This document shows positions 26,083-35,243 of a stretch of DNA of 64,000 nucleotides, one piece after another. Origin of the DNA: Moraxella bovoculi 237 (GTDB taxonomy: Bacteria > Pseudomonadota > Gammaproteobacteria > Pseudomonadales > Moraxellaceae). The stretch covers positions 124,001 to 188,000 of the forward strand of contig NZ_AOMT01000022.1 of assembly GCF_000696305.2 (NCBI RefSeq), in the 5' to 3' direction. The notes beneath the pieces were generated by a model, which did no database searches, had not been told where the DNA came from, and saw only the letters and a program-made list of their open reading frames with translations. Made by a program: the position numbers and the translations under genes. The stretch's first letter is position 1. Every line of letters starts with the position of its first letter.

Positions 26083-27822
26083 TTACATCTTCTCAACCGT
26101 CTTAATACCGAGTAAATCCAACCCCGTTTTTAAGGTCTTAGCGGTCAAATCTGCCAATTGCAGACGGCTGTTTTTGGTGTCGTCATCTGCCGACAATATT
26201 GGGCAGGCTTCATAAAACGATGAAAAAATCCCAGCCAATTCATACAAATAGCCACACAACACATGGGGCGTACCGTCTTTGGCGACTTGGCGTAGGGCTT
26301 CTTCAAATTGTAGCAATTTGACCGCCAATGCTCGCTCTTTGTCGTCCGTGATGACAATCTCGCCTGTTAGCGTGTCAGAATTTACCCCTGCTTTGGCAAA
26401 AATAGAACGCACACGAGTATAGGCGTACTGCATATAAGGGGCGGTGTTGCCTTCAAAGTTTAACATACTGTCCCAGTCAAACACATAATCGGTCGTGCGG
26501 TGCTTGGATAGGTCGGCATATTTGACCGCCCCAATGGCAACCGCATCAATGAGTGCCGTCCGCTCACCGGCCGTTACGTCTGGGTTTTTGCTTTCTATCA
26601 AGACGGTGGCACGGGCAACCGCTTCATCAAGCAGGTCAGCAAGTTTGACTGTACCGCCTGTGCGAGTTTTGAAAGGTTTGCCGTCTTTGCCAAGCATCAT
26701 GCCAAAATTGTGATGTTCTAATTTAAAGTTATCAGGCACAAATCCGCCAAGCCTTGCAATCGCCCACGCCTGTGCCATGTGTTGGGCTTGACGAGTGTCA
26801 GAATAGACAATGGCACGGTCAGCGTGCAAGGTGTGATAGCGATAGCTTGCGGCGGCGATGTCGGTGGTGGTGTACAAAAATCCGCCGTCTTTTTTCTGAA
26901 TGATGATACCAAGTGGCTCGCCTTCTTTGTTTTTAAATTCAGGCAGATATACCACAGTCGCCCCGTCATCTTCTACCGCTATGCCTTTGTCTTTTAGGGT
27001 TTTGACGATGTCAGGGAGCATGGGGTTGTATAGACTCTCGCCCATGATGTCTTTATCGGTTAGGGTTACGTTTAGGCGTTCGTAACTGGCTTGGTTTTGG
27101 CTCATGGTGATGGCAACGAGTTTTTGCCACATGGCAAGGCAATATTCATCGCCACTTTGGAGTTTGACCACATAGCCACGAGCTTTTTCGGCAAAGGCTT
27201 CATCGTTATCATAAGTTGCTTTGGCATCACGGTAAAAGGCTTCTAGGTCGGATAATTCCATATCGGACGCATTTTCATTTTGCATTTTTTCAAGGTAGGC
27301 GATGAGCATACCAAACTGCGTCCCCCAGTCGCCCACATGGTTGGCACGAATGACGGTGTCGCCCAAAAATTCAAGCACACGCACCGAGCTGTCGCCAATA
27401 ATGGTAGAACGCAAATGTCCAACGTGCATTTCTTTGGCAACGTTTGGCGATGAGTAGTCAATGACAACCGTCTCAGTGTGGTCGGACGTAATGCCCAAGC
27501 GGTCGGACGTGCGAGCGGTGTGGGCGGACTTGGCAAGAAATTCTTTGTCAAGAAAGATGTTGATAAAGCCCGGCCCTGCGATTTCTAATTTGTCGGCAAT
27601 GCCGTCCAAGGCTTGGCTATTTGCCAGTTCATCAAGCACTTTTTGGGCAAATTCTCGTGGGTTTGTGCCAAGCTTTTTGGCGACGCTCATCACGCCATTG
27701 GCTTGGTAATCGCCAAACTGGGGCTTGCCTGATTGCTTGATGACAGGGTCGGTGTCTTTGTCCGCCCCTGCGTTTATCATGGCGGTTTGTAGGTGGGTGT
27801 GAAGTAGGGATTGGATAGTCAT
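26083..27822 (-). CDS. argS: Arginyl-tRNA synthetase
   Basis: The protein has 579 residues. It is a class I synthetase that charges tRNA-Arg. The N-terminal Add1 tRNA-recognition domain is followed by the HIGH-like HVGH at residues 133-136 ([14 protein letters not shown]). A KMSKS equivalent is degenerate, as is usual for ArgRS ([13 protein letters not shown]). The C-terminal anticodon-binding DALR domain ends with [10 protein letters not shown]. The length is normal. Confidence 0.97.
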   Translation of the reverse strand: MTIQSLLHTHLQTAMINAGADKDTDPVIKQSGKPQFGDYQANGVMSVAKKLGTNPREFAQKVLDELANSQALDGIADKLEIAGPGFINIFLDKEFLAKSAHTARTSDRLGITSDHTETVVIDYSSPNVAKEMHVGHLRSTIIGDSSVRVLEFLGDTVIRANHVGDWGTQFGMLIAYLEKMQNENASDMELSDLEAFYRDAKATYDNDEAFAEKARGYVVKLQSGDEYCLAMWQKLVAITMSQNQASYERLNVTLTDKDIMGESLYNPMLPDIVKTLKDKGIAVEDDGATVVYLPEFKNKEGEPLGIIIQKKDGGFLYTTTDIAAASYRYHTLHADRAIVYSDTRQAQHMAQAWAIARLGGFVPDNFKLEHHNFGMMLGKDGKPFKTRTGGTVKLADLLDEAVARATVLIESKNPDVTAGERTALIDAVAIGAVKYADLSKHRTTDYVFDWDSMLNFEGNTAPYMQYAYTRVRSIFAKAGVNSDTLTGEIVITDDKERALAVKLLQFEEALRQVAKDGTPHVLCGYLYELAGIFSSFYEACPILSADDDTKNSRLQLADLTAKTLKTGLDLLGIKTVEKM

Positions 27823-27914
27823 GAGGGCTCTTACGAATGAATAAAATTAAACCGATTATTATACTAAAAATTTAGCGATTTGGGGGAAATCATCGATGAA
27901 AACAATCACAGGGT

Positions 27915-27933
27915 TTTTACCATGATGGTAAAA
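27915..27933. repeat. Perfect 19-bp palindrome between argS and pstS
   Basis: TTTTACCAT-G-ATGGTAAAA has nine-base perfect arms and lies ~95 bp upstream of argS and ~210 bp upstream of pstS. The rest of the 317-bp gap (27823-28139) holds the Pho box and pst promoter and no gene. Confidence 0.6.
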
Positions 27934-28038
27934 GTAAGATAAATTGGCTTGGTCGAAGAAGATAGGGAATTTTTCGGGTATTTGAACCGAATTTACCAAA
28001 AAACAACATTGTCATACAAAAACTAAAAAATAAATTAC

Positions 28039-28072
28039 TTGTCATATAACTGTCATTTTTGGTTGTTAAACT
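28039..28072 (+). promoter_or_regulatory. Pho box and promoter of pstS
   Basis: TTGTCAT (28039-28045), four bases, CTGTCAT (28050-28056) reproduces the two 7-mer half sites of the PhoB box at an 11-bp step. A -10-like TAAACT (28067-28072) starts 10 bp downstream. A further TTGTCAT half site is at 28009-28015. PhoB is encoded in the same region, at 32254. Confidence 0.85.
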
Positions 28073-28139
28073 TAGCACCAGTAAGTTAGTGGCATCTCCT
28101 TTACACCCATGACGGGACAACTTTTCACAAGGTAATAAT

Positions 28140-29294
28140 ATGAAAGCAAACAAGTTCATCATCTCAGCACTATGCCTATCACTAGGCGCGATGACTCTAG
28201 CAGGTTGCCAAGATAAAGCAGCACCAGCAAAAGAAGGCGCAGAGCAAGCACCAGCGGCCGCAGCACCACAAGAAAACGCTACCGCTCCTGCAGCTGCAAT
28301 TGATAAAGTTGCAATGAACGTAACAGGTGCAGGCGCATCATTCCCACAACCTATCTATGTACAATGGGCGCAAGGCTTCCTAGAAAAAGCAGGCGGTCAG
28401 GTTAACTATCAATCAATCGGTTCATCTGGCGGCGTGAAGCAGATCGTGGCTAAGACGGTTGATTTTGGTGCGACCGACTCGCCAATGAGCTCAGAAGAGC
28501 TTGATAAAGAAGGCTTGGTGCAGTTTCCAACTGTGATCGGTGGTGTTGTGCCAATCGTGAACATCGAAGGCATTGAAGCTGGCGCATTAAAGCTAACTGG
28601 CGACGTTCTGGCTCAAATCTATCTAGGCGACATCACTAAGTGGAACGACCCAAAAATCGCTGAGCTAAACCCAGACCTAACCCTACCTGATGAGAACATC
28701 GTGACCGTATTCCGTTCTGACGGTTCGGGCACAAGCTTCATCTTCACCAACTACCTAAGCCAAGTATCTACCAAGTGGAAAGACACTGTAGGCGCAGACA
28801 AGACAGTTAAGTGGCCAACCGCTCAAACTGGCACAGCAGGTAAAGGCAACGAAGGCGTGGCAACGTATGTAGGTCGTGTGAAGAACTCGATCGGCTATGT
28901 TGAATATGCATACGCAAAACAAAACAACATGGCGCATACCCAGCTTCAAAACGCAGCGGGTCAATTCGTTCAGCCATCACAAGAGACATTCGCGGCAGCA
29001 GCAGATGTTGATTGGTCAAACACCAAGGGCTTTAACCTAGTTCTAACCAACCAACCAAGCGACAACGCATGGCCACTGGCGTCAGCAACTTTCATCCTAG
29101 TTCACAAGAACCCAGCTAACCTAGACAACACCAAAGCCGCTCTGACTTTCTTTGATTGGGCATTTAAAGAAGGTGACGACATGGCAAAAGGTCTTGACTA
29201 TGTGCCACTACCAGCGAACGTAAAAGATCTAGTTCGTAAAGAGTGGGAGCAAGTGGTTGGTCAAGATGGTAAACCACTATACGTAGTCAACTAA
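28140..29294 (+). CDS. pstS: Phosphate-binding protein PstS (lipoprotein form)
   Basis: The protein has 384 residues. The signal peptide ends in lipobox LAGC (Cys23), so it is membrane-anchored. A flexible Ala/Pro/Glu-rich linker (residues ~25-55) precedes the binding domain. Phosphate-contacting loops are GAGASFPQP, SSGGVKQI and RSDGSGTSFIF. It captures inorganic phosphate in the periplasm for PstCAB. AAGG stands before the ATG, and a Pho box ~85 bp upstream indicates induction by phosphate starvation. A hairpin with a T-run follows, probably limiting read-through so that PstS exceeds the permease. Confidence 0.97.
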   Translation: MKANKFIISALCLSLGAMTLAGCQDKAAPAKEGAEQAPAAAAPQENATAPAAAIDKVAMNVTGAGASFPQPIYVQWAQGFLEKAGGQVNYQSIGSSGGVKQIVAKTVDFGATDSPMSSEELDKEGLVQFPTVIGGVVPIVNIEGIEAGALKLTGDVLAQIYLGDITKWNDPKIAELNPDLTLPDENIVTVFRSDGSGTSFIFTNYLSQVSTKWKDTVGADKTVKWPTAQTGTAGKGNEGVATYVGRVKNSIGYVEYAYAKQNNMAHTQLQNAAGQFVQPSQETFAAAADVDWSNTKGFNLVLTNQPSDNAWPLASATFILVHKNPANLDNTKAALTFFDWAFKEGDDMAKGLDYVPLPANVKDLVRKEWEQVVGQDGKPLYVVN

Positions 29295-29302
29295 GCCTAA
29301 AC

Positions 29303-29335
29303 AAGAAAAAACCATCGCTATGGTGGTTTTTTCTT
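29303..29335 (+). terminator. Terminator or attenuator between pstS and pstC
   Basis: AAGAAAAAACCA (29303-29314) pairs perfectly with TGGTTTTTTCTT (29324-29335). Lying inside the pst cluster, it probably gives partial termination. Confidence 0.7.
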
Positions 29336-29395
29336 TTATTTATGATTTTTCATTGAATATTGTGATGTACCTAAGCGTGATTGGAGACGCTTTTC

Positions 29396-30349
29396 ATGGA
29401 TAATGTCCTTGCCAAAAAATTAAAACGCGAGCAGCTGTACGATAAGGTATTTGTCGGCACGACTCGACTTTTCGCCACATTGGTTCTGCTTATTTTGGGT
29501 GGTATTTTGGTATCGCTCATCTACGGTGCTTGGCCCAGCATCCAAAAGTTCGGCTTTGACTTCTTAACGTCGAGCAACTGGGATGTTGTCGCTGGTGAAT
29601 ATGGCGCATTGGCACCGATTTATGGCACGATCTTGACATCCATCATCGCGCTGGGTATCGCCACACCTGTAAGCTTCGGTATTGCCATTTTCTTAACCGA
29701 GCTTTGCCCAAAATTCCTAAAAAAACCCCTAGGCATCTGTATTGAGCTACTGGCAGGTATTCCTTCGATTATTTATGGTATGTGGGGTCTATTCGTGTTC
29801 GCGCCGATCTTTGCAGACTATGTGCAGCCTGCACTTGCCAAGACCATCGGTCAGATTCCTGTACTTGATAAGTTCTTCTTGGGCGTACCGATGGGTATTG
29901 GTATCTTGGCAGCAGGTTTGATTTTGGCAATCATGATTATTCCATTCATCGCATCTGTCATGCGAGATGTCTTTGAGGTGACACCGCCCATGCTAAAAGA
30001 GTCTGCCTATGGATTGGGTGCAACCCGCTGGGAAGTGATCCGCAGTGTGGTACTGCCTTATACCAAGTCAGGTGTTGTCGGCGGCATCATTCTGGGTCTT
30101 GGACGTGCGCTGGGCGAGACGATGGCGGTGACATTCATCATCGGTAACACCTTCAACCTAAGCCTGGATTTGTTCGGCTCTGGCGTATCGATTACCTCAG
30201 CACTTGCCAACGAATTCGCCGAAGCGATCGACCCAATGCACGTATCATCGCTGCTGTTCTTAGGCTTGATCCTGTTCATCATTACATTCATCGTGCTGTG
30301 TATCTCAAAGCTTATGCTCATGAGAATGACCAAGAACGAAGGCCGATAA
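29396..30349 (+). CDS. pstC: Phosphate ABC transporter permease PstC
   Basis: The protein has 317 residues from the ATG at 29396 (MDNVLAKKL), with GGAG nine bases upstream; an in-frame TTG five codons earlier is not needed. It has six membrane segments and the ABC-permease EAA loop [21 protein letters not shown] (residues ~200-222), the contact site for PstB. With PstA it forms the channel for phosphate across the inner membrane. Confidence 0.96.
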   Translation: MDNVLAKKLKREQLYDKVFVGTTRLFATLVLLILGGILVSLIYGAWPSIQKFGFDFLTSSNWDVVAGEYGALAPIYGTILTSIIALGIATPVSFGIAIFLTELCPKFLKKPLGICIELLAGIPSIIYGMWGLFVFAPIFADYVQPALAKTIGQIPVLDKFFLGVPMGIGILAAGLILAIMIIPFIASVMRDVFEVTPPMLKESAYGLGATRWEVIRSVVLPYTKSGVVGGIILGLGRALGETMAVTFIIGNTFNLSLDLFGSGVSITSALANEFAEAIDPMHVSSLLFLGLILFIITFIVLCISKLMLMRMTKNEGR

Positions 30350-30389
30350 GCCAATCAAACCGTCAAATTGTAAATAAAAGGAAAAACCC

Positions 30390-31310
30390 ATGCAAATCGA
30401 AGTCGCCAATAAACCAAAAGTTAACGTACCACGTCTAGATACACCACTGTTTCCTTCGGTGAATAAGACATCGGACAATGCCATCTACACACGCCGCCGC
30501 CTGATCAATAAAGGCTCGCTCTTATTCGCTTATGTGGCGATGGCGTTTGGCTTGTTCTGGCTTGGTTGGATTTTTTATACGCTATTTTATGAGGGTATCG
30601 CCGGGCTTGGTGCGCATGTATTTAGCCTAGATACACCACCACCGGGCATGCAGGGCGGTCTGCGTAACGCCATCATCGGTAGTCTTATGATTACTGCCAG
30701 CGGTCTGCTTATCGGTACGCCGATTGGGATTTTGTGTGGTATTTATTTGGCAGAATTTGGACGTAATAGCAAGCTGGCTGCTGCCACACGCTTTATGAAT
30801 GACGTGCTACTGTCCGCACCATCCATCGTGATCGGTCTATTTATCTATGGCCTCATCGTCGTGCCACAGGGTCGGTTCTCAGGTTTTGCAGGTTCTTTGG
30901 CATTATCACTGCTGGTGATTCCTGTTGTGGTGCGTACCACAGAGAACATGCTACGCCTTGTCCCGAATGCGCTTCGTGAAGCTGCCTTTGCACTAGGCAC
31001 ACCTAAATATAAGCTGGTCAGCATGGTTACTCTAAAAGCCGCCAAAGCAGGTGTGATGACCGGTGTGCTGCTTAGCCTTGCGCGTATCTCAGGTGAGACT
31101 GCACCGCTACTGTTCACAGCCTTGAATAACCAATTCTTCAGCACTGATATGTCATCACCGATGGCGAATTTGCCGAACGTGATTTATCAATTCGCCATGA
31201 GTCCTTATGCTGACTGGCACGCTCTGGCATGGACAGCGGCACTACTGATCGCATTGTCTGTATTGACGACGAACATCATCGCACGTGTCATGCAGTCTAA
31301 GTCACACTAA
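30390..31310 (+). CDS. pstA: Phosphate ABC transporter permease PstA
   Basis: The protein has 306 residues. A cytosolic N-terminus of ~45 residues is followed by six membrane segments. The EAA loop is LREAAFALGTPKYKLVSMVTLK (residues ~195-217). It pairs with PstC. AAAGGAAAA precedes the ATG and the gap after pstC is 40 bp, in line with one transcript. Confidence 0.96.
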   Translation: MQIEVANKPKVNVPRLDTPLFPSVNKTSDNAIYTRRRLINKGSLLFAYVAMAFGLFWLGWIFYTLFYEGIAGLGAHVFSLDTPPPGMQGGLRNAIIGSLMITASGLLIGTPIGILCGIYLAEFGRNSKLAAATRFMNDVLLSAPSIVIGLFIYGLIVVPQGRFSGFAGSLALSLLVIPVVVRTTENMLRLVPNALREAAFALGTPKYKLVSMVTLKAAKAGVMTGVLLSLARISGETAPLLFTALNNQFFSTDMSSPMANLPNVIYQFAMSPYADWHALAWTAALLIALSVLTTNIIARVMQSKSH

Positions 31311-31343
31311 TTTAAACCATTGTATTGAATTTTGAGAATAATC

Positions 31344-32138
31344 ATGAACCTACCAACTTCTAATATCATCGCGCCATCAGTCCAAGCACCAAAGATCAGC
31401 GTGAAGGATTTTAACTTCTACTATGGCAAATTCCACGCGCTAAAGAACATCAACCTAGACATCCCTGCACATCAAGTAACAGCATTCATCGGTCCATCAG
31501 GCTGTGGTAAATCAACACTACTTCGTAGCTTCAACCGCATGTACGACCTGTATAATGAAAGCCACACCACAGGTAAGATTCTGCTTGATGGCAATGACAT
31601 TTTGGGTGCTGATGTGGATGTGAACCTGCTGCGCGCCAAGGTAGGCATGGTGTTCCAAAAACCCACGCCATTCCCGATGTCAATCTATGACAATGTTGCT
31701 TTTGGGGTGAAATTATACGAAAAGCTAAGCAAAGCCGACATGGATGAGCGTGTTGAATGGGCGCTAAAAAAAGCCGCGCTATGGGCAGAAGTTAAGGACA
31801 AGCTAAAGCAGTCTGGCAACTCTCTGTCAGGTGGTCAGCAGCAGCGTCTATGCATCGCGCGTGCAGCAGCCTGCCGCCCTGAGGTGCTACTGCTTGATGA
31901 GCCAACATCTGCACTAGACCCGATCTCGACAGGATTCATCGAAGAGCTGATCGGCGAGCTAAAGCATGACTATACCATCGCCATCGTCACCCATAACATG
32001 CAACAGGCGGCTCGTGTGTCTGATCAGACTGCATACATGTATCTGGGCGAGTTGATCGAGATCGGTGAGACGAACATGATGTTCACTCAGCCAAAAGTGC
32101 AGGCGACCCATGATTACATCACGGGTAAATTCGGCTAA
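31344..32138 (+). CDS. pstB: Phosphate ABC transporter ATPase PstB
   Basis: The protein has 264 residues from the ATG at 31344, four codons after an in-frame TTG. Walker [10 protein letters not shown], signature [14 protein letters not shown], Walker [13 protein letters not shown] and H-loop VTHN are intact. FNRMYDLY is the usual PstB segment after Walker A. It drives phosphate import by PstCA and, with PhoR, helps sense phosphate supply. No phoU follows, unlike the common pstSCAB-phoU order. Confidence 0.97.
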   Translation: MNLPTSNIIAPSVQAPKISVKDFNFYYGKFHALKNINLDIPAHQVTAFIGPSGCGKSTLLRSFNRMYDLYNESHTTGKILLDGNDILGADVDVNLLRAKVGMVFQKPTPFPMSIYDNVAFGVKLYEKLSKADMDERVEWALKKAALWAEVKDKLKQSGNSLSGGQQQRLCIARAAACRPEVLLLDEPTSALDPISTGFIEELIGELKHDYTIAIVTHNMQQAARVSDQTAYMYLGELIEIGETNMMFTQPKVQATHDYITGKFG

Positions 32139-32175
32139 TACGCTCAAATTTTTTTGTTTCACATTTTGAGAAATT

Positions 32176-32211
32176 AATGGTACATTTGAGCTATTGAATG
32201 TACCATTTTTT
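32176..32211 (+). terminator. Terminator between pstB and phoB
   Basis: AATGGTACATT (32176-32186) pairs perfectly with AATGTACCATT (32197-32207) and more T residues follow. phoBR therefore needs its own promoter or partial read-through. Confidence 0.85.
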
Positions 32212-32253
32212 CCAGAATTTTTTAGCATTGATATCAAGAAAAAAGGATATGTC

Positions 32254-32946
32254 ATGCCAAGCATACTTGTCGTAGAAGATGAACTGTCTATCCAAAGACT
32301 GATTGAATTTGGTTTACAGCAGGCGGGATTTGAGGTGAATTTGGTCGAAAGTGCCGAAGATGCTAAGGCGGTCATTGATGATCGGCTTCCTGATGTGGTT
32401 CTGCTTGATTGGATGCTGCCGAAGATGTCTGGCGTGGACTTCGCCAAAGAGCTACGCATGAACGAGCGCACCAAGGATCTGCCCATCATCATGCTGACCG
32501 CGCGCGGCGAAGAGGCTGATAAGGAGCTTGGGCTTAATTTGGGTGCAGATGACTATGTTACTAAGCCATTTAGCCCACGAGAGCTGGTGGCGCGCATCAA
32601 GGCGCTACTGCGTCGCCGTGCACCGCAAAAGACAGACGACATCGTACAGGTTGGCAGATTGACCCTAAGCCCGCAGGAGCATCAAGTGAAAGTCGATGGC
32701 AAGGCGATTCATTTTGGTCCGACTGAGTTTAAACTCTTGCATTTCTTCATGACCCACACAGATCGCATCTATAGCCGCGGTGAGTTATTGGACTTGGTAT
32801 GGGGCGATCATGTATTCATCGAAGAGCGTACGGTGGATGTGCACATTCGCAGGCTAAGACGCGAGCTTGAAGAGGTGGGGGTGGCACATTATATCCAAAC
32901 GGTACGTGGCGTGGGTTATAGCTTTAATGACAAAGGTCAGGCCTGA
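32254..32946 (+). CDS. phoB: Phosphate regulon response regulator PhoB
   Basis: The protein has 230 residues. The ATG at 32254 follows AAAAGGA; the longer in-frame start at 32194 lies inside the terminator and is rejected. The receiver domain has the acidic pair at residues 8-9, phospho-acceptor Asp52 (LLDWMLPKMSG) and the Lys of VTKPFSPREL. The C-terminal winged helix has the recognition helix RTVDVHIRRLRREL. It activates Pho-box promoters such as the one before pstS. Its stop overlaps the phoR start by one base. Confidence 0.96.
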   Translation: MPSILVVEDELSIQRLIEFGLQQAGFEVNLVESAEDAKAVIDDRLPDVVLLDWMLPKMSGVDFAKELRMNERTKDLPIIMLTARGEEADKELGLNLGADDYVTKPFSPRELVARIKALLRRRAPQKTDDIVQVGRLTLSPQEHQVKVDGKAIHFGPTEFKLLHFFMTHTDRIYSRGELLDLVWGDHVFIEERTVDVHIRRLRRELEEVGVAHYIQTVRGVGYSFNDKGQA

Positions 32947-34229
32947 TGGTGCAGATGTTGGCGGTATTGGCACTTGCGCTGTTGTGCGGTGTGTTTGGCT
33001 TTTATGTGGTTGGTAATTATGCTGGGTTTATCTTTGCGATCATAGTGCTGGCAGCATGGGGCGTGTACCACAGCATTCATCTGCATCGATTGACTAAATG
33101 GCTCGACAACAGACGTCAAGCGATGCCAGAGGCGATCGGGTCGGGAGGCGGGCAGGGTGGTGTCTGGCAGGGCGTTTTTGACAAATTGTCCATCGAAGAG
33201 CGCAGCCGAACCAAGCGCAAACAACGACTAACAGATGCCATCCACCGCCTAAATCGTATGATGGCAGCCATTCCAAGCGCCGTACTCATCGTCAACGAGA
33301 AAGGCGGCATCGAATGGAAAAACGCCCGCGCTGATGAATATCTAGGGCTAAAGCCATCCAAGCTTTCATTAAAAGAACAGATTGATCATGAAGAATTTTC
33401 GTTATTTTTGGACAAAGCGATCGCACAAGGGGGGAGTGTGGACGACAAACTGACTTTGAATCAAAAAACCCTACTGATGAATTTGATTCCCATCGAGGCG
33501 AACGCCAACATGCTCATCGCGCATGATATCAGTGCCAGCGAGCAGCTCAATATCTCAAAAAATACTTTCATCGCTAACGTCTCACACGAGCTTAGAACGC
33601 CATTGACCGTCATTCAAGGCTTTCTTGAGACCTTGGCGGATAACGACCTTGATAAGCCGTTGCAGCGTGAGTTTATTGGACTGATGCAAAAAGAAAGCTC
33701 AAGAATGCTTGATTTGATCGAAGGTTTGCTTACTTTATCCCGCCTAGAGAACGACCAAAAAAGCCTAGAGCACGCCGAACCCATCAATCTATCCGAGCTG
33801 ATCGAAGGCATCTGCCAAGACGCCAAAGCACTCAGCAGCAGCCATCACATCACCAGCGATATCGCGCCTGACGTGTGGGTATCAGGGGTGTACAAAGAGC
33901 TGTATAGTGTGTTTAGTAACCTTGTGTTCAATGCCATTCGCCACACTGACAACGGCACTGATGTCCATGTTCATTTGTCCGTGGGCGATGAGATTGAGTT
34001 TTTTGTGCAGGATAATGGCGAAGGGATTGATGCTGAGCATTTGGGACACTTAACCGAGCGATTCTATCGCGTGGATAAGGGCAGAAGTCGCAAGACGGGC
34101 GGTAGTGGGCTTGGGCTTGCCATTGCCAAACACGCCCTAGCACGTCATCAGGCGAGCCTAACCATTCAAAGCGAAGTGGGCGTGGGGAGCGTGTTTGGGG
34201 TAAAAATGCCAAAATCCGAGTCAGTCTAG
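32946..34229 (+). CDS. phoR: Phosphate regulon sensor kinase PhoR
   Basis: The protein has 427 residues. Two N-terminal membrane segments (residues ~3-45) without a large periplasmic loop are followed by a PAS-like region (residues ~95-190). The HisKA domain has His214 in NVSHELRTPLTV. The HATPase domain has N-box FSNLVFNAIRHT, G1 DNGEGID and G2 GGSGLGLAIAKH. It phosphorylates PhoB at low phosphate, with PstSCAB as the likely sensor. The last nine bases overlap the 3' end of the convergent WG-repeat gene. Confidence 0.95.
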   Translation: MVQMLAVLALALLCGVFGFYVVGNYAGFIFAIIVLAAWGVYHSIHLHRLTKWLDNRRQAMPEAIGSGGGQGGVWQGVFDKLSIEERSRTKRKQRLTDAIHRLNRMMAAIPSAVLIVNEKGGIEWKNARADEYLGLKPSKLSLKEQIDHEEFSLFLDKAIAQGGSVDDKLTLNQKTLLMNLIPIEANANMLIAHDISASEQLNISKNTFIANVSHELRTPLTVIQGFLETLADNDLDKPLQREFIGLMQKESSRMLDLIEGLLTLSRLENDQKSLEHAEPINLSELIEGICQDAKALSSSHHITSDIAPDVWVSGVYKELYSVFSNLVFNAIRHTDNGTDVHVHLSVGDEIEFFVQDNGEGIDAEHLGHLTERFYRVDKGRSRKTGGSGLGLAIAKHALARHQASLTIQSEVGVGSVFGVKMPKSESV

Positions 34230-35117
34230 GCGTTTGCCTGTTTCGTCTATATAAAATTCTTCGCCGTTTAGTTGCACTTTGGCTTTACCATTTTCAAAAT
34301 ACCCAGCATCATTATATTGAACAGGGATAACTACTTTACCTGTTTTATCAATAAAGCCCCATTTGCCGTTTTGTTTTACTTGTGCCAAGCCTTCTGAAAA
34401 ATACCCAACATGGCCATATTGAACAGGGATAACCACTTTACCTGTTTTGTCAATATATCCCCACTTGCCGTTTTGGTTGACTTGTGCCAAGCCCTCTAAA
34501 AAAAACCAAGTTTCATCATATTGAACAGGGATAACCACTTTACCTGTTTTATCAATAAAGCCCCATTTGCCGTTTTGTTTTACTTGTGCCAAGCCTTCTG
34601 AAAAATACCCAACATAATCATATTGAAAAGGGATAACCACTTTACCTGTTTTGTCAATATATCCCCACTTGCCGTTTTGGTTGACTGTTGCCAAGCCTTC
34701 TAAAAAGCTCCCAACACCATCATATTGAACAGGGATAACTACTTTGCCTGTTTTATCAATAAGCCCCCATTTGCCGTTTTGTTCTACTTTTGCCAAGCCC
34801 TCTGAAAAGTCATAAGCATAATCATATTGAACAGGGATAACCACTTTACCTGTGTTATCAATAAAACCGTATTTGTCGTTTTGTTTGACTTTTGCCAAGC
34901 CTTCTAAAAAGCTCCAAGCATCATCATATTGAACAGGAACAACCACTTTACCTGTTTTATCAATAAAACCATATTTGCCGTTTCGTTTTACGGGTGCTAA
35001 GTCTTCTTTAAGGCAGTAAACTTCATCATATCCCGTTACCTGCGGTTTTTCACACGCTAAGGCAGATACTGATGATAAGGCTAGGGCGATGATAAGGGGT
35101 TTGGATAATGATTTCAT
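34221..35117 (-). CDS. Secreted WG-repeat protein
   Basis: The protein has 298 residues. A signal peptide (residues 1-21, ending SALA-C) leads to a short unique region and then seven full and one partial WG (beta-leucine-rich-like, KWGFIDKTGKVVIP) repeats of exactly 34 residues. WG repeats occur in many bacterial and phage proteins; roles are mostly unknown. A Cys at residue 22 raises the chance of a lipoprotein, but the preceding residues (SALAC) are only a weak lipobox. The gene is convergent with phoR and overlaps it by nine bases, and it has no partner. Confidence 0.85.
   Translation of the reverse strand: MKSLSKPLIIALALSSVSALACEKPQVTGYDEVYCLKEDLAPVKRNGKYGFIDKTGKVVVPVQYDDAWSFLEGLAKVKQNDKYGFIDNTGKVVIPVQYDYAYDFSEGLAKVEQNGKWGLIDKTGKVVIPVQYDGVGSFLEGLATVNQNGKWGYIDKTGKVVIPFQYDYVGYFSEGLAQVKQNGKWGFIDKTGKVVIPVQYDETWFFLEGLAQVNQNGKWGYIDKTGKVVIPVQYGHVGYFSEGLAQVKQNGKWGFIDKTGKVVIPVQYNDAGYFENGKAKVQLNGEEFYIDETGKRLD
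34224..34991 (-). repeat. 102-bp tandem repeats encoding the WG repeats
   Basis: There are seven 34-codon units plus a partial one. A two-unit, 204-bp higher-order copy is visible: bases 34333-34411 are identical to 34537-34615. Recent unit duplication is likely, so copy number may vary between strains. Confidence 0.9.
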
Positions 35118-35202
35118 AAATTTTCCCTTGGGTTGGGTGTTTGGTTTATTTTACAAAAATTCTTTGTAAGAATAAACTTTTTGACTGTTATGGATAATAA
35201 GA

Positions 35203-35226
35203 AACACGGCAACTAATTACCGTGTT
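35203..35226 (-). terminator. Terminator after ilvA
   Basis: AACACGG (35203-35209) pairs with CCGTGTT (35220-35226), with T-rich sequence next on the minus strand. It lies 18 bp past the ilvA stop. Confidence 0.55.
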
Positions 35227-35243
35227 ACCGTGTTTTTTTGGGT

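Noticed and set aside
32194-32253. Longer N-terminus of PhoB
   Set aside because: The extra codons overlap the pstB terminator stem and lack conservation; the ATG at 32254 has a good ribosome site.
34224-34991. Regular 102-bp repeats as a CRISPR array
   Set aside because: The repeats are contiguous, have no unique spacers and encode a clean 34-residue protein repeat.
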